Assembly (NCBI GenBank): GCA_963210315.1
Contig: OY723300.1
Span: forward strand, 1,612,001 to 1,676,000
Origin: Rhynchopus euleeides
Lineage: Eukaryota > Euglenozoa > Diplonemea > Diplonemida > Diplonemidae
DNA: 64,000 bases
Direction of reading: 5' to 3'
Shown: in pieces, positions 40,451 through 51,474 of the stretch
Layout: each line of letters starts with the position of its first letter
Numbering within the stretch: position 1 is the first letter of the stretch
The notes under the pieces: generated by a model
The model's input: only the letters and a program-made list of their open reading frames with translations
What the model was told of the DNA's origin: nothing
Databases searched by the model: none
Position numbers and translations under genes: made by a program

Positions 40451-41324
40451 TACCTACCCCCCCCCCCTTGTAATTGTCCGCCCCCCCAAACCCCTTGTAA
40501 TTGTCCGCCTCGGGGCCTCCTCGGGGGGCGGACAATTACAAGGGTTATACTGGGTACTAAGGCCTGCAGTGCGAGTGGTTGGCCTGCGTGACAAGGGACT
40601 CTTAATCACCCCTCGCTACTCACCCCTATCACCCCCTGGGGGTGGTAGGGGTGAGTAGCGAGCCCCCGGCCACACAGAGCGCGCAAACACTATGGAATGT
40701 GCCTCTGTTGTGTTGTGTGCACGCTGCAGCCAGTGGTACAGGCTAATCCCTTGTAATTGTCCGCCTGACCTAGTAATTGTCCGCCTCGGCCAAAAATGCC
40801 AAAATGGGGCGGACAATTACAAGGGGGGGGGGGGGTAGGTACGTAAATATTATGGAACGGGCCCATTTTTGCCCGGTCCGTTCCATAATATTTACAGGGC
40901 CAGTTGGGGACTCGGTGGTGAGGATGGCTTGCCTCAGGAATCGCGCGAAAAGTGCACGAGTAGGTCCCGTCAGGGACTCTGTATGCCGTCCGATCACCTG
41001 GCCCAAGTCCCCGAGTCGCAGAAAGCCCTGTAAATATTATGGAACGAAAAAAATCTGGAACGCCAACCCACCAGCGTTCCAAAATATTTACGTTTCATAA
41101 TATTTACGTTCCAAAATATTTACGTACCTACCACCCCCCGTGTATATGTCACCCCCCAAAAGGGGTGTGGTTATGTCACCCCCAGGCTGTCCTGGCGGGG
41201 GGTGACATACACTAACCTACCACCCCCCGTGTATATGTCACCCCCCTTAAAGGTGTGTTCATGTCACCCCCCTCCCGATTTTTGCACCTGGGGGGGGTGA
41301 CATATACACGGGGGGTGGTAGGTA
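40451..41324. mobile_element. Nested TA-flanked palindromic elements
   Basis: A 16-bp perfect inverted repeat (ATACCGTATACCTACC at 40443-40458, its reverse at 41317-41332) bounds the cluster, and TA duplications fit at 40449-40450 and 41325-41326. Inside are three families of ends: TTGTAATTGTCCGCC (40462-40824, including a perfect hairpin at 40492-40544 with 18-bp arms), CGTAAATATTATGGAACG (40842-41124, inverted arms, TA at 40840-40841 and 41125-41126), and CCGTGTATATGTCACCCC (41130-41315, inverted arms). The middle element sits between GTAGG-TA and TA-CCTACC, so it looks inserted into the other two. No coding capacity. TA targets suggest Tc1/mariner-type mobilisation. Confidence 0.7.
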
Positions 41325-41571
41325 TACGGTATATGGCGACGTTTGTGCTGTGTGACAAATCCGGCTGCTCCTCCAAACCTGAACGTGGGTTAGGTTCCCT
41401 TGTGAACAATCCCGGCAGATCACATCTGCCGGCTTAGCTCTCCTGCCCCGTGAGTGCTGGCATCAGAATCAAGCCGAACCAACAGACGGTTGGTGGGTTA
41501 CAAACGCAGGTTCCCAGCCCGTGCCCCGTTGGGCTTGGGCTGAGAGGTGCCTCCTCCGACCATTTCGCTTA

Positions 41572-42276
41572 CTGGGGGGGGGCAAATACTAGAGGGCCCC
41601 TCTATTATTCACCGTGCCAGCCGACGAAAATGGGGGTTTTCGGACCCCCTCCACTATATGCTTTTTGGGGGGTGGAAATTTCGCGCTCTTGAATATTTGG
41701 CATCTGTGCGGCTCGGAGTGGGATCGTTTTGTCGGTCGACCACCTGATTTGATCCGAGTTTGGCGGGGCTGAGCGGTCTTATATGCCAAAAAAATCCACG
41801 ATTTTCCAAATCAGCTGGGTCGATGTGTCAAACTTCATCTAGAAATGTGGGTCAGAGGCTGATCCTCAGAGGATGTGACTGGGGGCAGCGAACACCCCAC
41901 CTACCCACCCAGCGGGACCCCTCTTTGGGTGTTCCAAAACCCCGATATTCCGAACGTTTGGAATTTGTGCAGATCGTAGTGGGTCATAGTGGTAGAGGTG
42001 CCAAGCTTCACCCATGAAACCTGGGTCTGGTTCAGGGACTGGTCATGGGTGTCCAAAACCCCGTTCTTTTGAACGTTTGGGATCTGTGCGGAGCTGGTGG
42101 GATCATTTTGGCTCTGGGGTGCCTGCGAGCACCACTTACGGATGCAAAAAAAAGGACTCACACCCCCCTCAATTATTCGGCCAGGTGCGCCGCCAAAACC
42201 GCCGATTTCCGTACCCCTCTATTATTAGACCCCCCGCTATTATTTGCCCCCCCCACAACTATTTGCCCCCCCCCAG
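41572..42276. mobile_element. TA-flanked non-autonomous element with CTG(9G)CAAATA ends
   Basis: Left end CTGGGGGGGGGCAAATACT, right end the inverse (AACTATTTGCCCCCCCCCAG), flanked by TA at 41570-41571 and 42277-42278. The end sequence is a cousin of the pogo-like transposon ends at 59232/61683 (CAG(8G)TCAAATAAACG), so that element may be the mobiliser. The interior has three diverged tandem blocks around a GAACGTTTGGGATCTGTGCG word (about 41690, 41950 and 42070) each followed by GTGGGATCATTTTG-like sequence. No coding capacity. Confidence 0.75.
41740..41818. repeat. CCACCTGATTT foldback, inside the TA-flanked element
   Basis: CCACCTGATTTGATCCGAG at the left and AAATCAGCTGG at the right; the same family as 2430-2514 and 42619-42709. 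Confidence 0.5.
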
Positions 42277-42383
42277 TAACCAACAGACAGAATACAGAAC
42301 GAAAACGAACTTAACGAGGCGGGCGCCCTTGAGAGGGCCACGCACACATCCGGCTTAGTCTTCGATTCCTTTAGTTTTGCTTT

Positions 42384-42524
42384 CGCACGCTCTCTCTCTG
42401 TGCGGGGGCAGAAAAACGCCACATCATCACAGCCAGAGCACCCAAACGTGCTTGCTCCACTAACCCCGCCCTTCATCAGGCTGATGGGCGATCATCATTT
42501 CAGGGTTATGTGCAGAAGCGTCAC
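42384..42524 (+). repeat. Terminal-repeat remnant of the tyrosine-recombinase retroelement family
   Basis: AACGTGCTTGCTCCACTAAC, CCCGCCCTTCATCAGGCTGA, then CAGGGTTATGTGCAGAAGCG: a clear diverged copy of the A repeat at 57752-57882 (read in reverse). Fossil with no internal region. Confidence 0.65.
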
Positions 42525-42618
42525 CGAACCGATGCGTCATTCAGAGCGTTCCACTTCACCAGGCTTGGGCAACGCCTATATCATCGTATTTACGTGCACA
42601 GCCTTGTTGGCGGGAGGA

Positions 42619-42709
42619 ACTCCTGATTTGACCTGAGTTCGGTGGGGTTTTAGCCATGGTGTTGGGAGTTGTGTGTCTGGAAACCACAAAAATTGCCAAA
42701 TCAGGTGGG
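42619..42709. repeat. CCACCTGATTT foldback, third copy
   Basis: ACTCCTGATTTGACCTGAG at the left, CCAAATCAGGTGGG at the right, about 90 bp, with the shared TTCGGTGGGG word. Confidence 0.5.
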
Positions 42710-44060
42710 AAAAGGTGCTGATTTCGCCCTCCATCCCGCCGTTATTCCACAGCCACCCCGCCCCCCCCCCCCCCCCCCCTGCGTACGGGGGCGTTTGTCT
42801 GTGGGGAAGCTTTATCTCAGCGCCTTCTCAAAGGCTTTGGGTTTTGCCACAATTTTGTGTGTAGAACGCGCCAGCGCATCATACCTCCAAACAGAATGAA
42901 GCGGTTGTATCTCCGAGCGGTGTGCGGCACACTCCGTCCCCCCCCCACCCCACCCCTCACAGTATGTCCCATGCAACAACCAACCAACCCAGCCCCATCC
43001 CCACCCCCACGAAATAATAATGGGGTCCCTCGCTACCAGTCACAGCTCGCCACAGCTCGTCAGTCAGTGAGGGGAAGTGGGGCCGTGGCTCACTTCTTCT
43101 CACTCAGTCAAACCTGGTAGCGAGGGCCCCCCTTTGCTTCGGCTTCCCCCTGAGACGAATGAAGAATCACACATCTCATGACATCGCAAAGTCGTTCAAA
43201 ATCGTTGATCGGGAGGGGGGGGGGGAGATCTCATCCGGGTGCATAAAAGGATGAAAGAACTGGAAAGAAAGACTCATGCATCGTGTGAGGGTGGATGTTG
43301 TATCAAAGGGGGGAGAGAGGGGGTGTGGTGTGTGTGTGTGTGTCTCGGTGCGGCTCGGTTCGACACTGCTGTAAAAATATTCCGGCAAAAGAGTTGTGTG
43401 GGTGGCCCACCGGCTTTGAGTGGTTCTGCACTTCTGCATAACACGCAAGAGAATGTATTTCACGCGGGTGTGTTTGCAGAGCGCGTCGTCGAGAAGCGGT
43501 ATATTCCCCAGAGGGGAAGAGCCAGGTGTGCTCCAAAGATCTACTTTTTTTTGCGATCTTTTTGTTGAAATGTTTCCCGGTGCCGGAGGAAGTCGCACTA
43601 GAGAGCGCGAGGCCTGTACCTGCAGCCCCAGGACTCACCCCTTCCCTTCCCTTCCCGGGGCTTCCTCACCCCTGGGCTCACCCCCACCCCACCCCACCCC
43701 ACCCTGCCACCTCGCCCCCCCCCGCTCCTTGTCTTGCGCACGATCCCACCTCCAGTCCAGCCAGTCGGGTAAGTGGGTCGCTGGGAGCGGATATCCGAAC
43801 AGCCGGTCTGCGACACTCTCATGAGTCCTGAATAAGTCTGAAGGGCTTATGATACAGGGCATGTGTGTGGGGAGTGCGTGTTGAATGCCATCCGGGCGGT
43901 CCAGTCACCAGTGGAAGTGTCATAGGGTCTGGTTCTGCATATTCAATGCAACACCGGATTGGTGATTTTGTTCCGGACGTGTTGGTGGGGGGGTGGGGGG
44001 GTTTGTTTTGCTGCCCAAAAAACCTCCCGATCCAGCCAGGGGATTTTTTTGTTCGGCAAC
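42710..44060. other. Intergenic upstream of MATE gene 1
   Basis: No gene. Contains C-run spacer, a 109-bp foldback (43022-43130, arms TCCCTCGCTACCAG and CTGGTAGCGAGGG) and C/T-rich sequence before the start codon. Confidence 0.5.
43022..43130. repeat. Foldback element with CCCTCGCTACCAG arms
   Basis: Near-perfect inverted arms of about 17 bp bracketing 75 bp of unrelated sequence. Single copy in the window; target duplication not identified. Confidence 0.5.
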
Positions 44061-45628
44061 ATGAACCCGCCCGACGACCGCCCGACGAACTGGCTCAAGT
44101 TCGTCGCCTGCGAGCTGCCCCTGGTGCTGCCCATCATGGGCCCGCTGCTGCTGCGCGGGCTGGGGCAGTACAGCCTCAACCTCGTCAGCATGGAGTACGT
44201 CAACAAGCACGCCCCGCAGCACCTTGCGGGGGTGTCCCTCGGGATGAGCCTGACCACCATGCTGGGCTGGGCTGCCATCTCCGGGCAGAGCACCGCCCTC
44301 GTCACCCTGACGTCGCAGGTCCACGGCGCGGTGTCCTCCACCACTGACGAGGACTCGCGTGTGGATGCGTACGTCAACGTGGCACTCTTCGTGCACGTGG
44401 TGTGGACCATTGTGCCCCTGCTCTGTCTGCCCATCCTCCACTACGTCCTGCTTTCGCTGGGCCAGCCGTCAGGCGTGGTTGCTGACAGCTCGCTTTACTT
44501 CGGACTTTCCATCCTGACGCTGCCTCCCTACGCCGTGTTCGTGGCTTACAGGCGCTTCTTCGACGCGCTTCTGAAGCCGTGGCCTGGCGCGATGCTGTGC
44601 GGCATGGGTGTGGCAGCCCTGTGGGGGATCCTGCGTTTCGTGGGGAGCCTAGGCGTGCCTGCGCAGCACGCACCCCCCATGTCGCTGCTGCTGCTGTTCG
44701 TCATCTTCGCAATGGTGATGGTGCGTGTGGTGGGCCCCGTGACAGGCGCGTGGACCATGCCTCCGATGCGCAAACTGGAGCGCTACACGTCGCTTGCCTT
44801 CCCTGCGATGATGTCCATGATGGGGCAGTGGTGGTCCACTGAGGTCTTCGTCATCGCAGCGGCACGCCTGGACACCGCATCCCTTGCAGCCAACGCCGTG
44901 TGCACGTCGCTCATGACCTTCCTCTACCAAGTCAGCTTTTCCGCATCTGGGTCCTGCTCTGCGCGTGTGGGTTACTGGCTGGGTGCAGGCCACCCCAAGC
45001 GTGCCAAGCAGACCATCGTGCTGCACGCCCTGACGGCCTTTGTGCTCTCCCTGCTGGTTGCAGCGCCAACAATTTACTTCCGCAGTCAGGTTGCCGCCGT
45101 GCTGGTGGGCAATCAGGATGCCGAGACTGTCGCCCTCACAGAGATGCTGATTCCGCTGGTGTGCCGCTTCTTCATCCTGGGCGCCTTCCAGACTATCGGG
45201 TTTGGGGCACTGTGCGGTGCAGGCAAGCAGCGCATCAGCATGTGGAACACTATCGCGGCATACTGGTTCATCGGTGTGCCATGCGCTGCGTACTTCGGGT
45301 TCGTCATGGAGATGGGCGCTGTCGGTTTCTGGCACGGCCTCACAGTATGTAGTAGTTCACCGCGACTCTTATGGTCCACCACCCACTCTTCAGCGTCTGG
45401 CCCTCTTGGTCCCACATCCACACCCACACACAGATCGGTTTGGTGCTGAGCGTGTTCCTGAACACGCATTATCTTGCCTTCAGGCTTGACTGGGATACAC
45501 TGGTGGACCGTGATGAGCTTGTGCGTGACGCTCAATGCGCACCCCTCGTCGAGTCTTCCGAATCCCGCAGGAACTCATACGGCACGCTGAGGCCGTCCCC
45601 CGTCCCGTCCCTCGAACCCGAGATGTAG
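44061..45628 (+). CDS. MATE-family efflux transporter, paralogue 1
   Basis: Exon 1 44061-45344, intron 45345-45433 (GTATGT...ACACAG, 89 bp, phase 0), exon 2 45434-45628; 492 residues. It has the MATE layout of about twelve membrane helices in two halves: LPIMGPLLLRGLGQYSLNLV early, then WWSTEVFVIAAARLDTASLA, CSARVGYWLGAGHPKRAK, and FGALCGAGKQRISMWNT in the second half, all family-typical. Family role: proton- or sodium-driven export of organic cations and metabolites. Without the splice the frame ends prematurely in biased sequence, whereas exon 2 restores a last helix (IGLVLSVFLNTHYLAFRLDW) and a hydrophilic tail like paralogue 2. The start MNPPDDRP aligns with paralogue 2. Confidence 0.88.
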
Positions 45629-47008
45629 TATCACCACGTTTAACGTCGTTCGGTGACAGTCGACACAAGGAGCGTGCTCCAACCACCCTTTTTGTTCGTC
45701 GAGGCAGACATCTCCCTCAGAATCGGAATCATCTTACCATCCCCCCCCCCGACCACCACTTTCCCAACTCGAATGCGCTTCACGAGCCCGTTGTACAGGC
45801 CCTAAGGGAACCTTGGCTTAGGACAACACAGGCCGAATGTGTGTTTTGTTTGGTCTGAGACGCGCCCCTGTCCCACCCCTTCCGTCCAACGGCTTTCCTG
45901 CTTGCCCTCCGGCACTCAGCCAGAGGCCAGGCGATTGACAACACCTGTGACCACCGCAGACACGGTCTGGGGCGGGAAGCCCCGCCTCCCTGGTCCCAAC
46001 ACAACGCATCAGTTGCCTTAAAACTCCCTGTGCCGTACTGTGTGACTCCTGATTCCAGGCAGCCCACCCTTGTGCACTTCAGAGCCATCCCTCAGCACCC
46101 CCTCTCCCTCGTTTAGTCTCACATCATCGCAACGGATGGATCGCTGTGTGTCAGGACACCTTTCTTTTTGGCACACCGTTTTTTTCATTTTTCGAGGAAG
46201 CGCTGCTTTCAAGCAGAGCAGGGCAAAAACCATCAAAAACCACCAAATCGAGTGGAGGTGTGCATCACCACACCCCCCCCCCCCCCCGAGATGGCGTCAG
46301 GTTGTGCGCCCACCGAGACACCTCCCATCCTTTGAGCATCGTCATACGAAGAGTGCCAACGGCACAGCACGCCCTGCGGTGTGTGGTTCCAGATTGTTTT
46401 CTGCGAAACAAAAAGACCCCCGCTCCCCCGCCCCCCCCTCCCCCCTGCCGCGACGTCTGATGGCGTTCGTGGGTGCAGCGTTGGTGTTGGCATGCCGGGT
46501 GAGGGTTGAGCGAAAGATAGCAAAGGGGAGGGGTGGACTCCCGCACGTCGGGGGGTAGACCCTTTTGGGATAGCGGAAAAGCGGTGTCTGACGAGGGTCC
46601 GACCCCCCGCAAGCGGGGGTATGGGCCCCCCTATCGGGGGGTCGTATGGGCACCGAAAATAGGCAGTGCAGACTCCCGATATCGGGGGTCCATACCCCCG
46701 CTCTGACCCGCTCCAGGGGATGGGGGTCCACTGTGTGCGCATCCTGGCGTGATCATGGAACCCCCTGGAACTGGCACAGAACTGGCACGGAACCCCGATG
46801 TGATCACGCCATCTTCTCGAGCCTCTCTGTGATTTCTAACAAGCCCAGAAAAAGGGTACTCCCGGACGGACCATTTGGACATCGCATCCCTTACGCATAG
46901 GCACCCACCCTAGCTTAGGCCCGCTTTCTGTCACCACCACCCCCCCACGTGTTTGTGTGCTTTTTTTGCGCGAGCTTCATGTCTCGGTGTTGTTGGGTTT
47001 TTTTTACG

Positions 47009-47172
47009 AACACAACTTTCGCGCGGAAAGTGTCATTCAGCTCTGCCAAAACGTGATCTACACACAACCCCCTTCGTCAGGCAAGTGGGTTAGTCAGTGT
47101 GTGTGGAAGCGTCAACGCATCAAACGAAGTATCAAACGTATTAGAGAAAGAGGCGGCGTTGAAGTGACACTT
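47009..47172 (+). repeat. A-B terminal-repeat remnant of the tyrosine-recombinase retroelement family
   Basis: CGCGCGGAAAGTGTCATTCAG, CCCCCTTCGTCAGGC, GTGTGTGGAAGCGTCAACGC, then a B-like end GTTGAAGTGACACTTTTGCG. The A and B order is the same as in the intact element's 3' end. Fossil, solo. Confidence 0.6.
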
Positions 47173-48089
47173 TTGCGTAGAATCGATTGTATCTCCCCCC
47201 CGCTCCCCACGTCTCCTTCACACAACTTTCATCATACGCACTCTGCTGCCCACTTCTTCTTTTTTCGCGGAAGCATCCGATGCAACCCTCTCTCAGTCCA
47301 GAGGCCTAGGAGTACACCGTAGTATTTCTGATGCACACCATCGTTCTTGCTGTGAGTGGAAGGTGTGCCACTGCGCTTACTGTCGGGTCCTCCCCTGTGC
47401 ATCACGAACTACTGTGAGTTGAAGAGGTATCAGAGTCATCTCATCAGTTGCTGCGAGTCTAAACGCAAAAAAACCATTCGAAGCACAGGGAAGAGGGGTT
47501 GGGGACGGCAAGCACCGCGGTGCCTTCCACGCGAGGAGGGTCAGGGCTATCTCGGGCAGCTTTGCTCAGCACGTGTGCAGCCCTTACCATCCATGTCGTG
47601 TGGTGTTTGTTTTTATCGTTTTGTCACCGCGTTGCGGAGTGTCTGGGGGGCGGGCGGGGCGGTCGAGGGGTGGCGGAGACGGTATGATAACACTGTGAGG
47701 CTCCAGCCTCTAGAGGCTGGGATCGCGGTAGTTGCATATCATGCGGCTGCCCTTCATGTCTCCTCCACACTCCCGACCCTCCCCGTTTGTGTGATGTGCT
47801 GTGTTGTGTTGTGACGTGTTTCTGTATGTTTGCCTTTCTTTGTGATACGATGCGAGCCCCCGAACTCCACCCCCACCCAACGAGAGCTTGTGACACGAAG
47901 AAAAGACCGGGATTCGGGAAGCGGGCAGGGGACGCCAGCGCCACAAACTACAAATTCGTCACTATTTTTTCCCGCATGGCATCCTGCCGTCACCAGTCTT
48001 GTCTTTTTATTGCGTGTCTCACGGCCTCGGTGGATGGGCTGTGTGGATGCACCAAATCGCGCCAGGGCGATACTTCTCAAGCGTCGAGC

Positions 48090-48119
48090 CAACGGGGAGG
48101 GGCGCGCCCCTCCCCGTTG
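48090..48119. repeat. Perfect 30-bp palindrome
   Basis: Arms CAACGGGGAGGGGCG and CGCCCCTCCCCGTTG meet with no loop. No function assigned. Confidence 0.6.
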
Positions 48120-48706
48120 CCTCTCTCTCGCACTTTCCCTCTCAGATGGATGGAGGCACATCCGTCCCGCCTCTTCTCCTTTGTTTCCCGAGTGGCTGGC
48201 GCACGCCGGGGCACAGCGTTGCCACACAACAACAACAGCAACAGGAAGAAGTCTCTCGAAAGAATAATTGAAATCTCTTTGTTGTTCCGATGCAACAGCC
48301 TCTCACCGGGGGGCTTGTCGTCGGGCAAAAATAATGCCATTCAAGGCTGTCGCGCATCGGCTATGTTTGGCACACACCCTGAAGACAATAAAATATGTTG
48401 CGGAGGGAGGGGGGGGGAGAGGGAGGGTGCATCATCAAAGCGTATGTGTGTGCCAACACCGCGCCAACACCAAACGAAAACCAACCTCCCCGTCCCGCCC
48501 CCCCCGCTTTCACCATGTGCACCCTCGTTTCAAACCTGGCTACAATGATGACACCAGTTACGCACATTTCCACAGATGAGTTGCCTTGACGTTTGATCAT
48601 GAGAACCAAAGAACGTTTTTGCATACCATCACAGCCTAATTGCCCACACAGTACAACAACACAACACACAGGCCGGAAAAAACACTGGATTTCAGACACA
48701 ACCTGC

Positions 48707-48768
48707 ATAACGAGTGAAGGGTGATCATTCTTGTGCTCCCTTCAAATTCGATTTCACTGCCCCCCCCC
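48707..48768 (+). repeat. TAACGAGTGAAGGG dispersed repeat, second copy
   Basis: Same family as 25118-25172 (GATCATTCTTGTGCTCCCTTC), followed by a C run. Confidence 0.55.
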
Positions 48769-49934
48769 CCCCCCGCTTTCACCACCCTCGAATCGTTGTT
48801 CATACTTTGTGGGGATGGGGTGGGTGGCTTCGCTCCCAGGGTGCCGACGGGTGCAACGTATTTTGGCGCGTTTTCTCCTTCGATAAAAGGGGAAAAAATC
48901 GCCGAAATTTCGTCGGGAACTTTTGCCTGGATAGCGGAGACTCCCTTCTCCCCCCCCCCCTTCCCTTTTATACTTCGATATAGTTCGTTAGGCAACGCTA
49001 AATCAGCAGAGCAGGCAGGGGAATGTGATCCGCTTTCAATTATACACATACCGTGTGCTCCCGCACCCCCTTCACCTTCACACGAGGGTGGAGGTGTGTG
49101 TGGAAGCTGCCGAACGCAGTTTAATCAAAGAGACCCCCAAGAGTGGTTGTGTGTGGAAGCAGCAGCCGGCGGGGAGGGTGTGTTGGGGGTGACGTGCCCC
49201 GCGTTGGGAACACAGCAGCGAAACAGTCGCGGCACCCCGCTCCTCCACCCCTCCCCCCAAGAACAGAACTGAAGGAACGCACGGCGCATCACGGCAGCAG
49301 TGCCAATCGGGAATGCAAAATCTCAAGGAGCGCGTTCTTCGAGAGCCAGCAGAGGCAGGCCTTTTCTGCCTCCTGTCTCTGCTGCTGGTCCGCTCCTGGC
49401 AACAAGGTGGGGTGGTGGCGGTGGCGGTGCACCCCCCGCCCGTCTCCCCTCGCTGTCAATCAGCGACTGCCCAGGCACAGCGCGCAGCGGGGCGGAGGGG
49501 GGGGGAGCCGAAGAACGGATCGATAAGGTCATTAAGATAGAGACGGGGGGGGGGGGGGATGGTCTTCACGGCTGCCCCCCCCTCCCTGGTGTTGATGGCG
49601 CCGAAAGCAAAACACGAAGGCTGCTGCCCTCTCCCCCGCCCCCCTTGCTCCCTTGAAGCAGCCAGGCAAGCCTCTGCGGGATGTTGCAGTGCAGGCGGTT
49701 CTGAAGGGTTAACCTGGAGGGTTGCCTGGAGAGAGGTGCCGTGAAGCTGGAGCGGTGTGGTGCTGCATCGTCTTTAAAGTGTTGCATCTTGTGCATGCGG
49801 TGTTGTTTGCTGGCGGCCCCTGCTGTTGTGTCGCACGCCCACTTGCCTCTACCCTGCCCGTGTAGCTCTGCTTGGCACTGCCAATCCCGCAAACAGGATT
49901 GTCTTCCCACAAGGTTGCGTTGGCCAGCGGCGCA

Positions 49935-51474
49935 ATGTCCTTCCTTCCTGTGTCGATGCGCGATGACGACGACCGCCCGGCGAACTGGCTCAAGTTCGCC
50001 GCCTGCGAGCTGCCCCTGGTGCTGCCCATCATGGCACCGCTGCTGCTGCGCGGCCTCAGCCAGTACAGCCTCAACCTCGTCAGCATGGAGTATGTCAACG
50101 AATACGCACCTGAGCACCTTGCGGGGGTGTCCCTCGGGATGAGCCTGACCACCATGCTGGGCTGGTCCGCGGTTTCCGGGCAGAGCACCGCCCTCGTCAC
50201 CCTGACGTCGCAGGTCCACGGCGCGGTGTCCTCCACCACTGACGAGGACTCGCATGTGGATGCGTACGTCAACGTGGCACTCTTCGTGCACGTGGTGTGG
50301 ACCATTGTGCCCCTGCTCTGTCTGCCCATCCTCCACTACGTCCTGCTTTCGCTGGGCCAGCCGTCAGGCGTGGTTGCTGACAGCTCGCTTTACTTCGGAC
50401 TTTCCATCCTGACGCTGCCTCCCTACGCCGTGTTCGTGGCTTACAGGCGCTTCTTCGACGCGCTTCTGAAGCCGTGGCCTGGCGCGATGCTGTGCGGCAC
50501 AGGCGTGGTGTCACTTGCAATTCTCCTCCGCCTGACGGGCGAGCTGGGCGTGCCTGCGCAGCACGCACCCCCCATGTCGCTGCTGCTGATTTTTGTGATC
50601 TTCGCAGCGCTGATGGTGCGTCGTGTGGGCCCCGTGCAGGGTGCGTGGGGCATCCCCTCGTCACGCAAGCTGCGTCGCTACTCTGCGCTTGCCTTCCCCT
50701 CCATGCTGTCCATGATGGGGCAGTGGTGGTCCACTGAGGTCTTCGTCATCGCAGCGGCACGCCTGGACACCGCATCCCTTGCAGCCAACGCCGTGTGCAC
50801 GTCGCTGCTCACTGTGGTCTACGAGATCAGCTACTCCTCCTCCGGGTCCTGCTCTGCACGTGTGGGCTACTGGCTGGGGGCAGGCCACCCCAAGCGTGCC
50901 AAGCAGACCTTCGTGCTGCACGCCTGCTACGCCCTGCTGATGTCGCTCACCGTTGCCGTGCCGCTGATGTACTACCGCAGGCACGTCGCCTTCGTGCTGG
51001 TGGGCAACCAGGACGCCGAGACTGTGGAGCGCACCGTCACGCTGATCCCACTGGTGTGCCGCTTCTTCATTATCGGCTCCCCCGCGACCTGCGGGTTCGG
51101 GGCACTGTGCGGAGCAGGGCTGCAGCGCATCAGCATGTGGAACACCATCATCGCCTACTGGATCATCGGTGTGCCGTGCGCTGCGTACTTCGGGTTCGTC
51201 ATGGAGATGGGCGCTGTCGGTTTCTGGCACGGCCTCACGGTATGTACAATACAAGCCACACTATGCCACGCTACTCAACACACACCCTCACCTGCAGGTC
51301 GGTGTGGCAGCTTGCGTCATGCTCAACCTTGGCTACCTTGCCTTCGTTCTCGACTGGGAAAACCTCGTGAACCGCGAAGAGCTTGTCCGTGACTCGAAGC
51401 GCACCCCTCTGGTGTCGGAGAAGTTCTACGGCTACGGCACCTCGTCGCCTGCGCCCTCGCTGCCCGAGCTGTAG
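49935..51474 (+). CDS. MATE-family efflux transporter, paralogue 2
   Basis: Exon 1 49935-51239, intron 51240-51297 (GTATGT...CTGCAG, 58 bp, phase 0), exon 2 51298-51474; 493 residues. Same helices and motifs as paralogue 1 (LPIMAPLLLRGLSQYSLNLV, WWSTEVFVIAAARL, CSARVGYWLGAGHPKRAK, FGALCGAGLQRISMWNT). The intron sits at the identical codon after HGLT but differs in length and sequence. Blocks near 50175-50490 and 50702-50806 are almost identical to paralogue 1 while adjoining blocks differ at many sites, suggesting gene conversion. The start MSFLPVSMRDDDDRP may alternatively be the second Met (49956). Substrate unknown. Confidence 0.88.

Larger units (their letters stand above)
45629..49934. 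other. Long intergenic between the MATE paralogues
   Basis: About 4.3 kb without a supportable gene. It holds GC hairpins at 46556-46735 (for example GACCCCCCGCAAGCGGGGG), an inverted pair GGCGTGATCA/TGATCACGCC (46747-46808), a terminal-repeat remnant (47009-47172), a perfect 30-bp palindrome (48090-48119), the dispersed repeat at 48707-48768, and C/G-run spacer. Open frames here are low-complexity and unconvincing. Confidence 0.55.

Noticed and set aside
44061-45449. MATE gene 1 ending at 45449 without splicing
   Set aside because: The unspliced tail is unrelated to paralogue 2, while splicing at GTATGT...ACACAG restores the shared last helix.
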